A DNA stretch of 64,000 bases from Legionella nautarum (GCF_001467895.1 NZ_LNYO01000013.1:352686-416685); one strand, 5' to 3'; shown: positions 1 through 10,257, numbered from the stretch's first letter. Made by a program: numbers and translations. Notes: generated from the sequence alone by a model not told the origin.

Positions 1-1016
1 ACCTCTATCAAGCCGGTAAAAATGCACAGAAGCAGGAAGCAACACAAATCAAAGGTATAGCTAATCCTGAATTGGATGCTTTGCTTGGTGATGTTGCACA
101 AGAATTACGTGACGAGATTGAGCTAGTCAAGGGGGCCTCTCATGAATTTAAGCTTGAAGATTATTTATCTGGAAAGATGACTCCAGTCTATTTTGGCTCG
201 GCGATTAATAATTTTGGTATTAAAGAATTATTAGATGATTTTGCTGAATATGCACCAGGACCACTGTCACGAGCTGCACTTGAACGTCAAGTGAGTCCAG
301 GCGAAGATGCATTTAGTGGTTTTGTCTTTAAAATTCAAGCAAATATGGACCCCAAACACCGTGATCGCATCGCTTTTTTACGCATCTGTTCTGGAACGTT
401 TAAAAAGGGAATGAAATTAAACCATCTACGCCTAGGCAAGGAAGTTCAAATTGCTAATGCGCTTACTTTCATGGCAGGCGATCGCTCCCATGCAGAAATG
501 GCAATGGCGGGTGACATCATTGGTCTCCACAACCATGGCACTATTCGTATCGGTGATACTTTTACTCAAGGAGAAATTTTAAAATTTACTGGTATCCCAA
601 ATTTCGCACCGGAGCTTTTCCGCTTGGTTCGTTTAAAAGATCCACTAAAAAGTAAGGCATTACTTAAAGGATTAATTGAATTGTCTGAAGAGGGGGCAAC
701 CCAAGTATTTAGACCATTGAATAGTAATCAATTAATACTCGGTGCAGTAGGGGTTTTGCAGTTTGATGTTGTTGCTCATCGATTACAGCATGAGTACAAA
801 GTGGATTGCATTTATGAGGCGGTTAATGTCAGTTGCGCACGTTGGGTTTATGCTGAGGATGATAAAGCAATGAGCGAATTTCGTATCAAAGCGCATGATT
901 ATCTGGCTCTAGATGGAAGTGATACTCTGATGTATTTAGCGCCTACCAGAGTGAATTTAACGATGGCCCAAGAGCGCTATCCTAAAATTCAGTTTTCAGC
1001 AACGCGAGAGCATTGA
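1..1016 (+). CDS. prfC: Peptide chain release factor 3, C-terminal part (5' end outside window)
   Basis: Translational GTPase that recycles RF1/RF2 from the ribosome after termination. The frame is open from base 3 to the stop at 1014-1016, so the start and the G domain lie left of the window. What remains covers the end of the G domain plus domains II and III. Stretches such as [44 protein letters not shown] and [12 protein letters not shown] match what I know of E. coli RF3 almost word for word, and the C-terminus QERYPKIQF...TREH is the usual family end. Nothing is odd apart from the window cut. The identification is very secure. Confidence 0.97.
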   Translation, partial: LYQAGKNAQKQEATQIKGIANPELDALLGDVAQELRDEIELVKGASHEFKLEDYLSGKMTPVYFGSAINNFGIKELLDDFAEYAPGPLSRAALERQVSPGEDAFSGFVFKIQANMDPKHRDRIAFLRICSGTFKKGMKLNHLRLGKEVQIANALTFMAGDRSHAEMAMAGDIIGLHNHGTIRIGDTFTQGEILKFTGIPNFAPELFRLVRLKDPLKSKALLKGLIELSEEGATQVFRPLNSNQLILGAVGVLQFDVVAHRLQHEYKVDCIYEAVNVSCARWVYAEDDKAMSEFRIKAHDYLALDGSDTLMYLAPTRVNLTMAQERYPKIQFSATREH

Positions 1017-1164
1017 TATTTAGCGTACATCATTCCAGGGTGTGGTAATCGGAGATCCTGGGCCCCCTACGTCAATCCCGAGCATAGCGAAATATCTAAC
1101 ACATACAAAATTGACATACGCTTTGCTCGAGATAACTTACTCAGTGTGAGCAAGAGCTATTACA

Positions 1165-1554
1165 TTAAATTGTACACTTTGCAGTAATGTCGCTTGGGCC
1201 TTTATTAAGTAGTTTTACTACTGCTCTACCATCAGCCTCGAGAATAAGTTTGGATCCAGATGCTATGTTAAAGGTTCGAGGAGGCTCTCCACTATTGACC
1301 GTTTCATTGTTTACTTTGCTTGATTTAAGAACCATTTCAACAACAATGTCATTACTCTCATCTTCGCTGAAAATAGTACAAGTTGCGGTCATTTTGTGAT
1401 AATAAGGATTCCCAACCATGATGGGGCTATTAGCAAGAAGCTTATATTCAAAGCTTGCTCCGGGTCCGGGCATAAGATTGTAGGTCATTGCCAGCACGTT
1501 TGTGCAGAATAGTGAACCTGCGCACAACAAACTATAGCCAATTTTTCGCAGCAT
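1165..1554 (-). CDS. Small secreted protein of unknown function
   Basis: 129 residues beginning with a clear signal peptide (MLRKIGYSLLCAGSLFCTNVLA, cleavage near residue 22). The mature part is about 105 residues and has two cysteines (CTIFSED and the C-terminal CTI) that could form a disulfide, so export to the periplasm or beyond is likely. An AGGAG site sits 7 bases before the ATG. The gene stands alone between prfC and the pnt operon. I do not recognise the family. The fold is probably beta-rich, judging from alternating hydrophobic residues, but that is inference. Confidence 0.75.
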   Translation of the reverse strand: MLRKIGYSLLCAGSLFCTNVLAMTYNLMPGPGASFEYKLLANSPIMVGNPYYHKMTATCTIFSEDESNDIVVEMVLKSSKVNNETVNSGEPPRTFNIASGSKLILEADGRAVVKLLNKGPSDITAKCTI

Positions 1555-1681
1555 TAAAATCTCCTAGTTAAAAATCAGGAGTTAAGATACCGTTATTTTA
1601 TACCTAAGGCAATGAGTGTTTTTTAAAGAGCATTCTCTTATTAGCTTATCTCTAAGTATTTTAGACTGAGATTAATAGATA

Positions 1682-1713
1682 CTTTGATGAAGCAAGCGTT
1701 TACTTCATCAAAG
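1682..1713 (-). terminator. Hairpin terminator of the pnt operon
   Basis: Perfect 11-bp inverted repeat CTTTGATGAAG / CTTCATCAAAG with a 10-base loop. It starts 6 bases after the pntB stop. No strong T-run follows, so it may act by partial termination or by protecting the 3' end. Confidence 0.6.
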
Positions 1714-1718
1714 CCTAA

Positions 1719-3113
1719 TTAAATTTCTGCTAATGCTTTGGCAATTGATTCAGTCATTATTTTCGCATCGCCGAAAAGCATATAGGTATTATCGTGGTAG
1801 AACAAATCATTTTCTACACCGGCATATCCAGGGGAAAGACTTCTTTTTACAAACAAAATAGTTTTGGTTTTCTCAACCTCAAGAACCGGCATTCCATAGA
1901 TAGGAGAGCTCGGGTCTGTCTTCGCCGCCGGATTAGTAATGTCATTTGCACCGATAACAAAGGCAACATCGGCCGTAGCAAAATCACGATTAATTTCACT
2001 CTGCTCAAAGACCCGATCATAAGGAATATTGGCCTCAGCCAATAGCACGTTCATATGTCCTGGCATACGACCAGCAACAGGGTGAATAGCAAAACGGACA
2101 CGAATCGAGCGCTTCTCTAAGGCATCCACTAATTCTTTCACGGCATGTTGAGCATGCGCCACAGCCATACCATAACCGGGAACAATAATGACGTCTTTCG
2201 CATTAGAAAGTAAAAAGGCAGCGTCTTCGCCATTCGCTTGTCTAACTTGTTGATTTTCATGATGGCTACTACTACCTGCCGCGCCCGATGCTTGTATGCC
2301 TCCAAAAATGACATTAAAGATGGAGCGATTCATCCCTACGCACATGATGTAACTCAAGATGGCCCCGCTTGCACCCACTAAAGCACCGGTGATAACGAGC
2401 AAATGGTTGCTTAAAGTAAATCCAATACCTGCAGCAGCCCATCCAGAATAAGAGTTTAACATGGAGATAACAACGGGCATGTCAGCGCCGCCGATGGGAA
2501 CAATCAGCAAGAATCCGATTAAAAAGGATAGTGCAGCAAGAAGACTAAAAACAGAGAGAGATTGTTTTAGAACAAAGAAAATGAGTAAAGCTAAAATAGC
2601 TAATCCTATCAACAAATTAACTACCTTTTGTCCACCGAAACGAATAGGTTGACCCGTCATCCAGCCTTGTAATTTCAAAAAGGCGATGATAGAGCCAGAA
2701 AAAGTAATCGCCCCAATAATCAATCCAAGACTCATTTCAATAAGGCTTGCCGTTTTGATATCTCCAGGAGTCCCTATATGAAAAGAATTAGGTGATAAAA
2801 AGGCACAAAAAGCGACTAATACAGCAGCAAGACCAACCAGCGAGTGGAATCCTGCGACTAGTTGTGGAATTGCCGTCATATTAATTTTAAGCGCTATGAA
2901 GGTTCCAAGCGCACCGCCTGCAAGAATAAGAATGATTAATAGCCAATGATGGTTTATAGAGGACATCATTAAAGTGGAAACAATGGCAAGCGCCATACCA
3001 CAGATACCCAATAAATTACCCCTTCGTGAAGAGGAAGGACTGGCAAGTCCCTTGAGCGCTAAAATAAAACAGATTGCAGCTATAAGGTATAAAAAGGGAA
3101 CTGATGAGGTCAT
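1719..3113 (-). CDS. pntB: NAD(P)(+) transhydrogenase, beta subunit
   Basis: 464 residues, close to the 462 of E. coli PntB. It forms the proton channel and the NADP(H)-binding domain III of the inner-membrane transhydrogenase, which couples proton flow to hydride transfer from NADH to NADP+. The N-terminal half is a run of membrane helices. The C-terminal domain begins near VIIVPGYGMAVAHAQH (the GYGMAVAQAQ-type NADP site) and includes GRMPGHMNVLLAEANIPYD, GANDITNPAA and the KRSLSPGYAGVEN motif typical of the family. It is the last gene of a three-gene operon with split alpha subunits upstream. Confidence 0.96.
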   Translation of the reverse strand: MTSSVPFLYLIAAICFILALKGLASPSSSRRGNLLGICGMALAIVSTLMMSSINHHWLLIILILAGGALGTFIALKINMTAIPQLVAGFHSLVGLAAVLVAFCAFLSPNSFHIGTPGDIKTASLIEMSLGLIIGAITFSGSIIAFLKLQGWMTGQPIRFGGQKVVNLLIGLAILALLIFFVLKQSLSVFSLLAALSFLIGFLLIVPIGGADMPVVISMLNSYSGWAAAGIGFTLSNHLLVITGALVGASGAILSYIMCVGMNRSIFNVIFGGIQASGAAGSSSHHENQQVRQANGEDAAFLLSNAKDVIIVPGYGMAVAHAQHAVKELVDALEKRSIRVRFAIHPVAGRMPGHMNVLLAEANIPYDRVFEQSEINRDFATADVAFVIGANDITNPAAKTDPSSPIYGMPVLEVEKTKTILFVKRSLSPGYAGVENDLFYHDNTYMLFGDAKIMTESIAKALAEI

Positions 3114-3158
3114 GTGATATTCGTCCTATAACAGGTAAGGTCCAAGGTCTTGCCAAAT

Positions 3159-3455
3159 TTATTTTTTATACATGCGTAACATTCTTTGTGTTACCACAAA
3201 ACCACCAAAAATATTAATAGCGGTAATAAAAATTGCGAGACCTCCTAAATAGGTGATAGGACCTATAAATTGGGTGCCTGTAGCAATTAAAGCACCTAAA
3301 ATGATGATACTTGAGATTGCATTGGTTACCGACATCAAGGGAGTATGCAAAGCAGGCGTTACTTTCCAAACCACGTAGTAACCTACAAAACAAGCAAGTA
3401 CGAAAATTGTTAAAATAGCAACATAAGGATTTCCTAGAGTCTCGATACTAGTCAT
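3159..3455 (-). CDS. pntAB: NAD(P) transhydrogenase, alpha subunit membrane part (PntAB type)
   Basis: 98 residues with three or four membrane helices ([51 protein letters not shown]). It matches the C-terminal membrane domain of PntA, here encoded as a separate subunit as in Rhodospirillum-type transhydrogenases. The sequence [23 protein letters not shown] is the family hallmark. The start codon overlaps the stop of the upstream alpha-1 gene by 4 bases (ATGA), so the two are translationally coupled. Confidence 0.95.
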   Translation of the reverse strand: MTSIETLGNPYVAILTIFVLACFVGYYVVWKVTPALHTPLMSVTNAISSIIILGALIATGTQFIGPITYLGGLAIFITAINIFGGFVVTQRMLRMYKK

Positions 3456-4579
3456 AGCGTTTCCTTAGCTTCTTGGAATGGTAAATAATTACCCTCATAG
3501 CAGAGCAGGGCATGTTTAATAATTTCATCTTCTTTATTAAACACAAGCTCGGAAGAGGGACCGACTAACAGCGTAATGAGATGCACGAGGTTATTCGCAT
3601 AAAGTTCACTTGCTGTTGCGGGGATGAGCCCGGCTATGTTGCCATTACCTACTATGGTCACCTCGCCCTCTTTGACAATTTTATTGTGCTGACTTAGCTC
3701 GCAGTTACCGCCGCGAGCAGTTGCCAAATCAACAATGACGGAGCCGGGCTTCATTTTCTCTACAGTTTTCTTAGTCAATAAGATAGGTGCTTGTCGACCC
3801 GGAATTAAAGCTGTGGAAATAACAAGGTCAGATTGCGCCGCGTATTGATCAATCAATTTGGCTTGTTGGTGTTTGTACTCCTCACTGGTCTCGCTCGCAT
3901 AGCCGCCACTGGTTTCATTATCTTGGTCATCGCCTACTTCGATAAACTCAGCGCCTAAGCTTTCAACCTGTTCTTTTGCTGCGCGGCGCACGTCAAAGGC
4001 ATAGACAACGGCTCCTAAACGTTTTGCTGTAGCAATGGCTTGTAAGCCAGCCACTCCAGCACCAAGGATCAGTGCTTTTGCAGGTTGAATCATACCGGCA
4101 GCTGTCATCATCATAGGGATAGCCCGATTGTAATGAACTACAGCCTCAAGAACTGCGCGATAACCAGCAAGGTTGGCTTGAGAGGAAAGGCTATCCATAC
4201 TTTGAGCTCGACTAATTCTGGGAATAAGGTTCATCGAAAAAATGCTCATTTTTTCTTTACAACCCCAGGTAAGTAATTCACCCTCTATGTTATTATCGAT
4301 AGGCGCAATAATGAGCGCTCCAGGGGCTAAATCTTTTAAATCGGAAGCGGAGGGCTCACTCACACAAACCAAAATGTTCGCTTTTTGTAATAGGGATTTG
4401 CGATTGGCAATTTTAGCACCAGCAGCTTCATAATCTGCATCACTAAACCCTGAGGCATGGCCGGCGTTTTTTTCACAAACGACTTCAAGCCCCAATTTTA
4501 GATAATGTTTTATTGCATTGGGTGTGATTGCAACACGAGTTTCATTCGAACTATTCTCATTTAACGCAGCAATAATCAT
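3452..4579 (-). CDS. pntAA: NAD(P) transhydrogenase, alpha subunit 1 (NAD-binding, PntAA type)
   Basis: 375 residues: the soluble NAD(H)-binding domain I of transhydrogenase, related to alanine dehydrogenase. The N-terminal domain ([19 protein letters not shown], then [12 protein letters not shown]) is followed by the Rossmann fold with [20 protein letters not shown] and [19 protein letters not shown]. First gene of the pntAA-pntAB-pntB operon, overlapping pntAB by 4 bases. Start ATG at 4579. Confidence 0.96.
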   Translation of the reverse strand: MIIAALNENSSNETRVAITPNAIKHYLKLGLEVVCEKNAGHASGFSDADYEAAGAKIANRKSLLQKANILVCVSEPSASDLKDLAPGALIIAPIDNNIEGELLTWGCKEKMSIFSMNLIPRISRAQSMDSLSSQANLAGYRAVLEAVVHYNRAIPMMMTAAGMIQPAKALILGAGVAGLQAIATAKRLGAVVYAFDVRRAAKEQVESLGAEFIEVGDDQDNETSGGYASETSEEYKHQQAKLIDQYAAQSDLVISTALIPGRQAPILLTKKTVEKMKPGSVIVDLATARGGNCELSQHNKIVKEGEVTIVGNGNIAGLIPATASELYANNLVHLITLLVGPSSELVFNKEDEIIKHALLCYEGNYLPFQEAKETL

Positions 4580-4723
4580 AGAGAAACATCCATTTCACCT
4601 GAGATTCGCTTATCCTATTGTAATCTGATTGATATTTCTAGCGTTTTCTAAAGATTCAAATAAATTGCCTGCGAATTAAACTTACTGTATTCTAAAATCA
4701 CTTTGCTAAGTCCAACACAATAT

Positions 4724-6931
4724 ATGGAAATTCTCTGTTTTTTTGCAGGGATGGCTTTTGTTTATACAAAATCGTTTTATCCCTTGATAATGCTTGCTAT
4801 TAGTTTGTTTTTACGACCTAGATATTCAACGCCTCTAGCATTTTTGCTGGCTCTGTTCTGGGGAGCGATGCATCTTTGGTGGGTTGCGGATCGAGGTATG
4901 CCTGAAGTTCCTGTTATACCAAAAGGCAAATTAAAAGGCACAATCACTTCACTGCCCGTCAGTAATTTTAAAAAAACTCAATTTGAATTTTCGGCTAACC
5001 AATTAGATGGCAAAAAAGTCAATGCTGTGATTTTAATGTCCTGCTATCAGCATTGTCCTGCGTTCAAAGTAGGCCAAACCTGGTCTTTCGAAGCAAAGTT
5101 AAAAAAGCCTGAAAATCTAGCTAACCCTGGCCATTTCGATTTCGTTGGCGGATTAAGCGCGCGTCATATTCACTGGACAGGGTATATTAAACATCACCTC
5201 AAATTGTATCCACTAATAAGCAAGCCTCAACCTTTGCTAATTTTTCGTGAGAAACTGGCTTCAACTTTTGCACAAGCCGTCCCCGACCCCCCTGTATTAG
5301 GTATTTTACAAGCATTAACATTGGGCCTGACTACTCATATTGATAAGTTGCACTGGGATCTGTTTCGGCGCACAGGTACTACTCATCTCATGGTTATTTC
5401 CGGTTCACATATTGGTTTAATTGTAGGATTTAGTTATTGGTTGATGAGGTGGTTATGGTCTCGTTCCAGTCGTCTCTCTTTATTTTGTCCCGCAGCTAAA
5501 ATAGCCACAGCGGCAGGTTTGTTTATGGGGTTTGTTTATGCCTTACTCGCTGGTTTTGCTCCACCGTCTCAGCGTTCGTTGTTAGCTTGTTTTTTTCTAT
5601 TATTACGAAATTTTTTAAACTGCCGATTCAGCGTTTGGCAAGCTTGGCGCTATGGTTTGCTAGCGGTGCTAGTCTATGAGCCCCACGCGGTATTACTGCC
5701 CGGATTTTATTTATCATTTGTTGCTGTTGCTATTTTAATTTTGATTAATCAACGAGTGTCGGGGAACAAGCTTAAGAAGGCCATCTCTATTCAGTTAGCT
5801 TGTTTAATTGGGCTAATGCCGCTCAGTTTATATTGGTTTTCTTATGGGGCTGTGAATGGTTTACTGGCTAATTTATTAGCTATTCCTTGGGTCGGTTTAA
5901 TTATTGTACCCTTGGCTTTAATTAGTTTGTTTTTGCTACATTGCTTTAATTTACATTTTCTAGTCTTTCCTCTTAAAAAAGCAACGGAGGGGTTGCTCTG
6001 TTTTTTACAGTGGGTTGATTCTTTTTCAGCGCTTAATTTGGATTTTTCTTACACTGAATTATTACCACCACTCGCTCTCATGTTGTTGATGTTAATTATT
6101 CTTTTTCTACCTATTAAAGCTATTTTTCCTGCACTAATCGTTTTATTTTTTTCTAGTCTTTTCCCTGGTCATCTAAAAATCAAATCGGGTGAGGTAAAGA
6201 TTGATATCTTAGATGTAGGGCAGGGCTTAGCTGTGGTAGTGAATACTGCAAACCATAGGTTAATTTATGATACGGGAATGAAATTTTACCAAGGCGGAGA
6301 TATGGGAAAGCTTGCCATTATTCCCTATCTTAATACTTTGGGTATTAATAAAATTGATAAAGTAATTATTAGCCATCCAGATTTAGATCATCGGGGTGGC
6401 TTAGCCTCACTCGAAGAAAAATTCCCTATTGCCGATCTTTTAGTGGATAAGGTATCGTTTTATCACCGCGGTAAGCCTTGCCATCGCTATCCGGCATGGC
6501 AATGGGATCAAGTTAGTTTTCGATTTTTAGCAATTAGCAAACAATTTAGAAATAAAAATAATAGTTCCTGTGTCTTACAAATAGAAAATGCAGCCGGAAA
6601 AGTATTATTAACTGGGGATATTGAAAAATTAGCGGAGGACTATTTGATTGACACTTATGGGAATCAGCTTCGCTCAGCGGTTCTACTCGTGCCTCATCAT
6701 GGCTCTAAAACCTCTTCTTCCCCGGCGTTTATTGAGCAAGTGGCACCCCATTATGCTGTCATTTCCTCAGGTTTTGATAATCGCTATCATTTTCCACATC
6801 AACAAACTTTAAGTACTTTTAAGAGGCAAAAAATTGCTGTCTACAACACGGCTGAATGTGGCATGGTTTCAGTAAAATTTGGCAGAATAAATAATGAAAT
6901 TTCAACAAGTTGTTATAAAAAAACAAAATAA
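4724..6931 (+). CDS. comEC: ComEC/Rec2 family DNA-uptake channel
   Basis: About 735 residues. Inner-membrane channel for single-stranded DNA during natural transformation. The order is the standard one: N-terminal helices and a DUF4131-like OB region, the multi-helix competence domain (GILQALTLGL, TGTTHLMVISGSHIGLIVG, AGFAPPSQRSL), and a C-terminal metallo-beta-lactamase-like domain with DVGQGLAVVV, ISHPDLDHRGGL, LLTGDIE and VPHHGSKTSSS, the proposed nuclease. I chose the ATG at 4724 rather than an upstream TTG at 4703. There is no strong ribosome binding site for either. It is divergent from the pnt operon and stands alone, consistent with Legionella competence. Confidence 0.94.
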   Translation: MEILCFFAGMAFVYTKSFYPLIMLAISLFLRPRYSTPLAFLLALFWGAMHLWWVADRGMPEVPVIPKGKLKGTITSLPVSNFKKTQFEFSANQLDGKKVNAVILMSCYQHCPAFKVGQTWSFEAKLKKPENLANPGHFDFVGGLSARHIHWTGYIKHHLKLYPLISKPQPLLIFREKLASTFAQAVPDPPVLGILQALTLGLTTHIDKLHWDLFRRTGTTHLMVISGSHIGLIVGFSYWLMRWLWSRSSRLSLFCPAAKIATAAGLFMGFVYALLAGFAPPSQRSLLACFFLLLRNFLNCRFSVWQAWRYGLLAVLVYEPHAVLLPGFYLSFVAVAILILINQRVSGNKLKKAISIQLACLIGLMPLSLYWFSYGAVNGLLANLLAIPWVGLIIVPLALISLFLLHCFNLHFLVFPLKKATEGLLCFLQWVDSFSALNLDFSYTELLPPLALMLLMLIILFLPIKAIFPALIVLFFSSLFPGHLKIKSGEVKIDILDVGQGLAVVVNTANHRLIYDTGMKFYQGGDMGKLAIIPYLNTLGINKIDKVIISHPDLDHRGGLASLEEKFPIADLLVDKVSFYHRGKPCHRYPAWQWDQVSFRFLAISKQFRNKNNSSCVLQIENAAGKVLLTGDIEKLAEDYLIDTYGNQLRSAVLLVPHHGSKTSSSPAFIEQVAPHYAVISSGFDNRYHFPHQQTLSTFKRQKIAVYNTAECGMVSVKFGRINNEISTSCYKKTK

Positions 6932-6958
6932 TTAAGTGCTGTTTTATTCTAATTCTCA

Positions 6959-6987
6959 TTGACAATAAAATAGTCACAGTGTATCAT
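6959..6987 (+). promoter_or_regulatory. Sigma-70 type promoter of the NTPDase gene
   Basis: TTGACA (6959-6964), 17-base spacer, TATCAT (6982-6987). The -35 is perfect and the -10 matches 5 of 6. Transcription would start about 25 bases before the ATG at 7020. Confidence 0.65.
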
Positions 6988-7019
6988 CTGGCCATCTTAT
7001 GCCCTCTGAGTTGTGAATT

Positions 7020-8165
7020 ATGGCGGTACGCTTGTTGGGATTTTTGGCACTCTTTGTGAGTATTGTTGTTAATGCCGCAAGTTCTGAATGCCAACAACAT
7101 CAATGTATTGGTATAGTTGATGCCGGTAGTACCGGATCTCGTTTGCATCTTTATGCTTACGATATTGATCAAACCAAAACCCCCGTCAATGTAAAAGAGC
7201 TTTGGTCTAAAAAGGTTAAGCCCGGTTTAGCAACCATCGAAGCTAATCAAGCAACTATCGACGCCTACCTGACAAGCTTGTTTTCTGGAGCGACTGAAGA
7301 CAGGATACCCCTCTATTTTTATTCCACCGCAGGTATGCGGCTGTTGCCTGCGCCCAAACAAAAGCAATTTTATGATTTAATACAAAATTGGTTTGCCAAT
7401 CATTCCCAGTGGCAATTGCAAAGTTCTAAAACCATTACTGGTAGTGAAGAAGGACTTTATGGATGGTTAGCCGTCAATTATAAGCTCGATACCTTAACCT
7501 CGAATATTAAAGCCCCAGTTGGTGTGATGGACATGGGTGGGGCGTCGGTGCAAATCGTTTTTCCCGTAACAAAAACTGAGGGAATAAAAAATTCTGACAT
7601 TCAACAATTCGATCTTTATGGTCGTCATCTACAACTTTTCATACATAGCTTTCTAGGGCTTGGACAAACTGAAGTCACTCATCAATTTCTCGATGAAAGT
7701 TCTTGTTTTGCGAACGAATACGAATTACCAACTGGTGTAACGGCAGAAGGGGATGCTACAACTTGTAAAACAGAGGTGGCTACCTTAATGAATAATGTGC
7801 ATCGAGTTAATAGCATTATACAACCTGTAATGAATGCTAATCCTATAAACGATTGGTATGTTATAGGTGGAATGTCCGACCTGGTACAAAGCCAACCTTT
7901 TCAATTTGCAAACAACCAATTTACCAATGAGTCATTATTAGAACAAGCTAATACACTAGTCTGTCATCAACAATGGTCTTCTTTGAGTTCACAATATTCA
8001 GGCAATGAATACCTCTATGGCTATTGTCTATTTCCTGCCTATTACTATGCGTTAATGGTAGATGGCTATGGTATACAATCGCAGCAACCAGTCAACTATC
8101 TTACAGCCAATCAGACAACGGATTGGACTTTAGGGGTTGTTTTATTACAAACCACAAAAGCATAG
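7020..8165 (+). CDS. Ecto-nucleoside triphosphate diphosphohydrolase (GDA1/CD39 family)
   Basis: 381 residues with an N-terminal signal peptide (LLGFLALFVSIVVNA). It hydrolyses nucleoside tri- and diphosphates outside the cytoplasm. Apyrase conserved regions are visible in order: VDAGSTGSRLHLYAY (ACR1, near residue 31), YFYSTAGMRLLP (ACR2, near 101), GSEEGLYGWLAVNY (ACR3), GVMDMGGASVQIVF (ACR4), and VIGGMSDLV near the end. Legionella pneumophila has such an enzyme (Lpg1905) that supports growth in host cells. This family is mostly eukaryotic, so a prokaryotic member points to Legionella. An exact ortholog assignment would need an alignment. Confidence 0.93.
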   Translation: MAVRLLGFLALFVSIVVNAASSECQQHQCIGIVDAGSTGSRLHLYAYDIDQTKTPVNVKELWSKKVKPGLATIEANQATIDAYLTSLFSGATEDRIPLYFYSTAGMRLLPAPKQKQFYDLIQNWFANHSQWQLQSSKTITGSEEGLYGWLAVNYKLDTLTSNIKAPVGVMDMGGASVQIVFPVTKTEGIKNSDIQQFDLYGRHLQLFIHSFLGLGQTEVTHQFLDESSCFANEYELPTGVTAEGDATTCKTEVATLMNNVHRVNSIIQPVMNANPINDWYVIGGMSDLVQSQPFQFANNQFTNESLLEQANTLVCHQQWSSLSSQYSGNEYLYGYCLFPAYYYALMVDGYGIQSQQPVNYLTANQTTDWTLGVVLLQTTKA

Positions 8166-8196
8166 AATAACCTTATTTTCCTAACTAAGATCCTAT

Positions 8197-10068
8197 ATGT
8201 CAAAAGAAGCAATCTATAAAGGCTGGTTTCAAGATTGGCGAAGAGAGAAAGCAGACAAGGAGGACAATTGTTTAAATACCGCGATCTTGATCGGTTCATA
8301 TGTAGAGAAAGCCACTTTAGACGAGATTAAAGCAGATTTCCATGATCATGATTCACCTTTGTTCGCAGAGTTTGCTAGGTATGGTAAACGCACTTATGGC
8401 GCTTTGGCTTTTGGGAGACTTGGGGTTTATGAATACATGGAGTGCCTTCAAAGCTCAGCGGTAGAAGAAAAAGAATTACTCAATAAAGTAATAGAATCTA
8501 TTGATGGACTTTATGACAATCCTACCAGTGGTACTTTGGAAAAAATTGAAACTTTAATCAAGGTATTTAATGATTGGATTGAAAAATTTGCTGAAAAAAA
8601 TCCGAATCGAGAACAAGTCATCAATGCGTTTAAATCCATTTACATGGTGTTGAAGATTGCTGATCTCACTCTAAATAATCTTCCTACGCTTTTGAAAATG
8701 ACAGTGAACCGAATTGTTAATATTAATGTTTTTCATGAGCAAGTGAAGGACTTACTTGATAGAACTGAAAATAAAATTCGGTCGTTAACGGTTAAAGCGG
8801 CTCAAGAAGATTCATCTTCAGGCGTTATTGGTCCGGCCACGATTGCAGAACATCTGCATGCAATTAATCTCACTATTTTGAAAACCAGAGAGATTCCTCT
8901 GATGACTAGAGTTATGCTAGTCCAGCAAAGAACAAGCAATATGGTTAAAGCTCTTGCTTCTTTTGATGAGTTAAGAGGTAGCTTGGAGTTATTAGCTAAA
9001 AAAAAGGAAAATGCAGCAAAACTATTGCGAGCGCTCGTTGAAAACAATCAAAAACCAACGGGGAGATTGTATTTTTTAGATTTTATTGCGAAAAATAAAG
9101 CCAATTTTGATGAGATGATAGCTTATGCTGATGACGATCAAGATAAGCAAGAATTAATCGCGATATGGAAAGAGCTTTTAAATCCAACCGCCTATCGGAA
9201 AACAGTCTCTTTTTTGCAATATGCAACCAGCATAACAACATCGATACCTGGCTGTTTTTTCCGCTATACAGCACCTGGCTATACCAATGCAGTATCCAAG
9301 TATTTACCTGCCACAATAGATAGTGCCGCTAAGAATAAAGTTGAGAAGTTAATAAACAGCTACCTTGCCAAGTTGTCAGAGCAAATCGACAAAGTAAAAA
9401 AAGTCGTTGAAGCCAGTAATGATAAAATTGCTCATGGGGATGAACGAGTAAAACTATTAATTTTAAATTCCGCTTCAGTCGATCTTGATCAGGCTGGTCT
9501 AGATTTAGCTAAATCTCAAGATGCTGAAATTTTGGTCTATGAGTTAATTGAAGATGTAGAAAATAAAAGAAAAATACTTCAATCGGTAGAGGATTACGAA
9601 AGAGAAGTCGAGGCCTTAGATAAAAAACTTAAAGAGCAGTTAGCAAAACCACAGAATATAATGATTAGTTTCTTTGGTTATGACTCAGAATTAGCGAAAA
9701 TTGCTGAGAAGATAACACGACTGAAAATAACTTTGACAAATCTTAAAGTAGAATACACTGCAGCGATCCTTGAAGATACAGACCAATTATCAACCAATGA
9801 GGGAATTAGCGAGCAATTAAGGGAATGTATACTTGCAGAAATAGCTTGTTCTAAAGCACCATCCTACGCACAAACAAAGGAAATTGATGGGAGACTACAA
9901 TTTCTTAGCGTCCAAGATCACTACAATCTCATTGATAGAGAGTTTTCCAGTTTCCTAAAAACCCGCGTAACTTCACAAGCCTTCTTAATTAGAGAAGCAC
10001 AGAAAGCTGAGCAAGAAACACCAAGCCCAACACATTCTGACTTTCCCCCAACTCATCTAACTACATAA
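8197..10068 (+). CDS. Large coiled-coil protein, probable effector
   Basis: 623 residues, no signal peptide and no catalytic motif that I recognise. Highly charged and helical, with long heptad-like stretches (NKVEKLINSYLAKLSEQIDKVKKVV; YEREVEALDKKLKEQLA), a short hydrophobic patch around residues 330-365 and a Pro/Thr-rich C-terminus (TPSPTHSDFPPTHLTT). Length, composition and hydrophilic C-terminal end fit Dot/Icm substrates of Legionella, which is inference only. It starts 31 bases after the NTPDase stop and ends 70 bases before the tRNA gene, just outside the island boundary. Confidence 0.7.
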   Translation: MSKEAIYKGWFQDWRREKADKEDNCLNTAILIGSYVEKATLDEIKADFHDHDSPLFAEFARYGKRTYGALAFGRLGVYEYMECLQSSAVEEKELLNKVIESIDGLYDNPTSGTLEKIETLIKVFNDWIEKFAEKNPNREQVINAFKSIYMVLKIADLTLNNLPTLLKMTVNRIVNINVFHEQVKDLLDRTENKIRSLTVKAAQEDSSSGVIGPATIAEHLHAINLTILKTREIPLMTRVMLVQQRTSNMVKALASFDELRGSLELLAKKKENAAKLLRALVENNQKPTGRLYFLDFIAKNKANFDEMIAYADDDQDKQELIAIWKELLNPTAYRKTVSFLQYATSITTSIPGCFFRYTAPGYTNAVSKYLPATIDSAAKNKVEKLINSYLAKLSEQIDKVKKVVEASNDKIAHGDERVKLLILNSASVDLDQAGLDLAKSQDAEILVYELIEDVENKRKILQSVEDYEREVEALDKKLKEQLAKPQNIMISFFGYDSELAKIAEKITRLKITLTNLKVEYTAAILEDTDQLSTNEGISEQLRECILAEIACSKAPSYAQTKEIDGRLQFLSVQDHYNLIDREFSSFLKTRVTSQAFLIREAQKAEQETPSPTHSDFPPTHLTT

Positions 10069-10097
10069 TTATTTAAAATACCTGCAAAGCCAAAATC

Positions 10098-10127
10098 TTG
10101 CACGCAAATCCTCCACAAGTATATACT
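10098..10127 (+). promoter_or_regulatory. Promoter of tRNA-Thr
   Basis: TTGCAC (10098-10103), 18-base spacer, TATACT (10122-10127), ending 10 bases before the tRNA 5' end. Confidence 0.6.
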
Positions 10128-10137
10128 CCCCAAGTTT

Positions 10138-10210
10138 GCCGTTGTAGCTCAGTCGGTAGAGCAATTGATTCGTAATCAATAGGTCTGCGGTTCGATTCCG
10201 CACAACGGCA
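10138..10210 (+). tRNA. tRNA-Thr (anticodon CGT)
   Basis: 73 bases that fold as a full cloverleaf. The acceptor stem is GCCGTTG/CAACGGC plus discriminator A. The anticodon stem ATTGA/TCAAT closes a loop TTCGTAA, giving anticodon CGT (reads ACG, Thr). The T-arm is TGCGG-TTCGATT-CCGCA. CCA is not encoded. The 3' half is part of the attL repeat of the island, so this copy of the 3' end was delivered by the element. Confidence 0.96.
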
Positions 10211-10229
10211 TTAGTGAAATCAATGAGTT
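10168..10229 (+). repeat. attL: 62-bp direct repeat, left end of the island
   Basis: Starts in the anticodon loop region of tRNA-Thr (ATTCGTAATCAAT...) and runs 19 bases past the gene. It repeats at 23963-24024 with four mismatches in 62 bases. Two of the four are the paired bases of one T-stem pair (T-A here, C-G at the right end), so both copies can fold. This marks integration by a tyrosine recombinase at the tRNA 3' end. Confidence 0.93.
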
Positions 10230-10257
10230 GCGAAATTTTATCGCGGTAGTGATTTTT

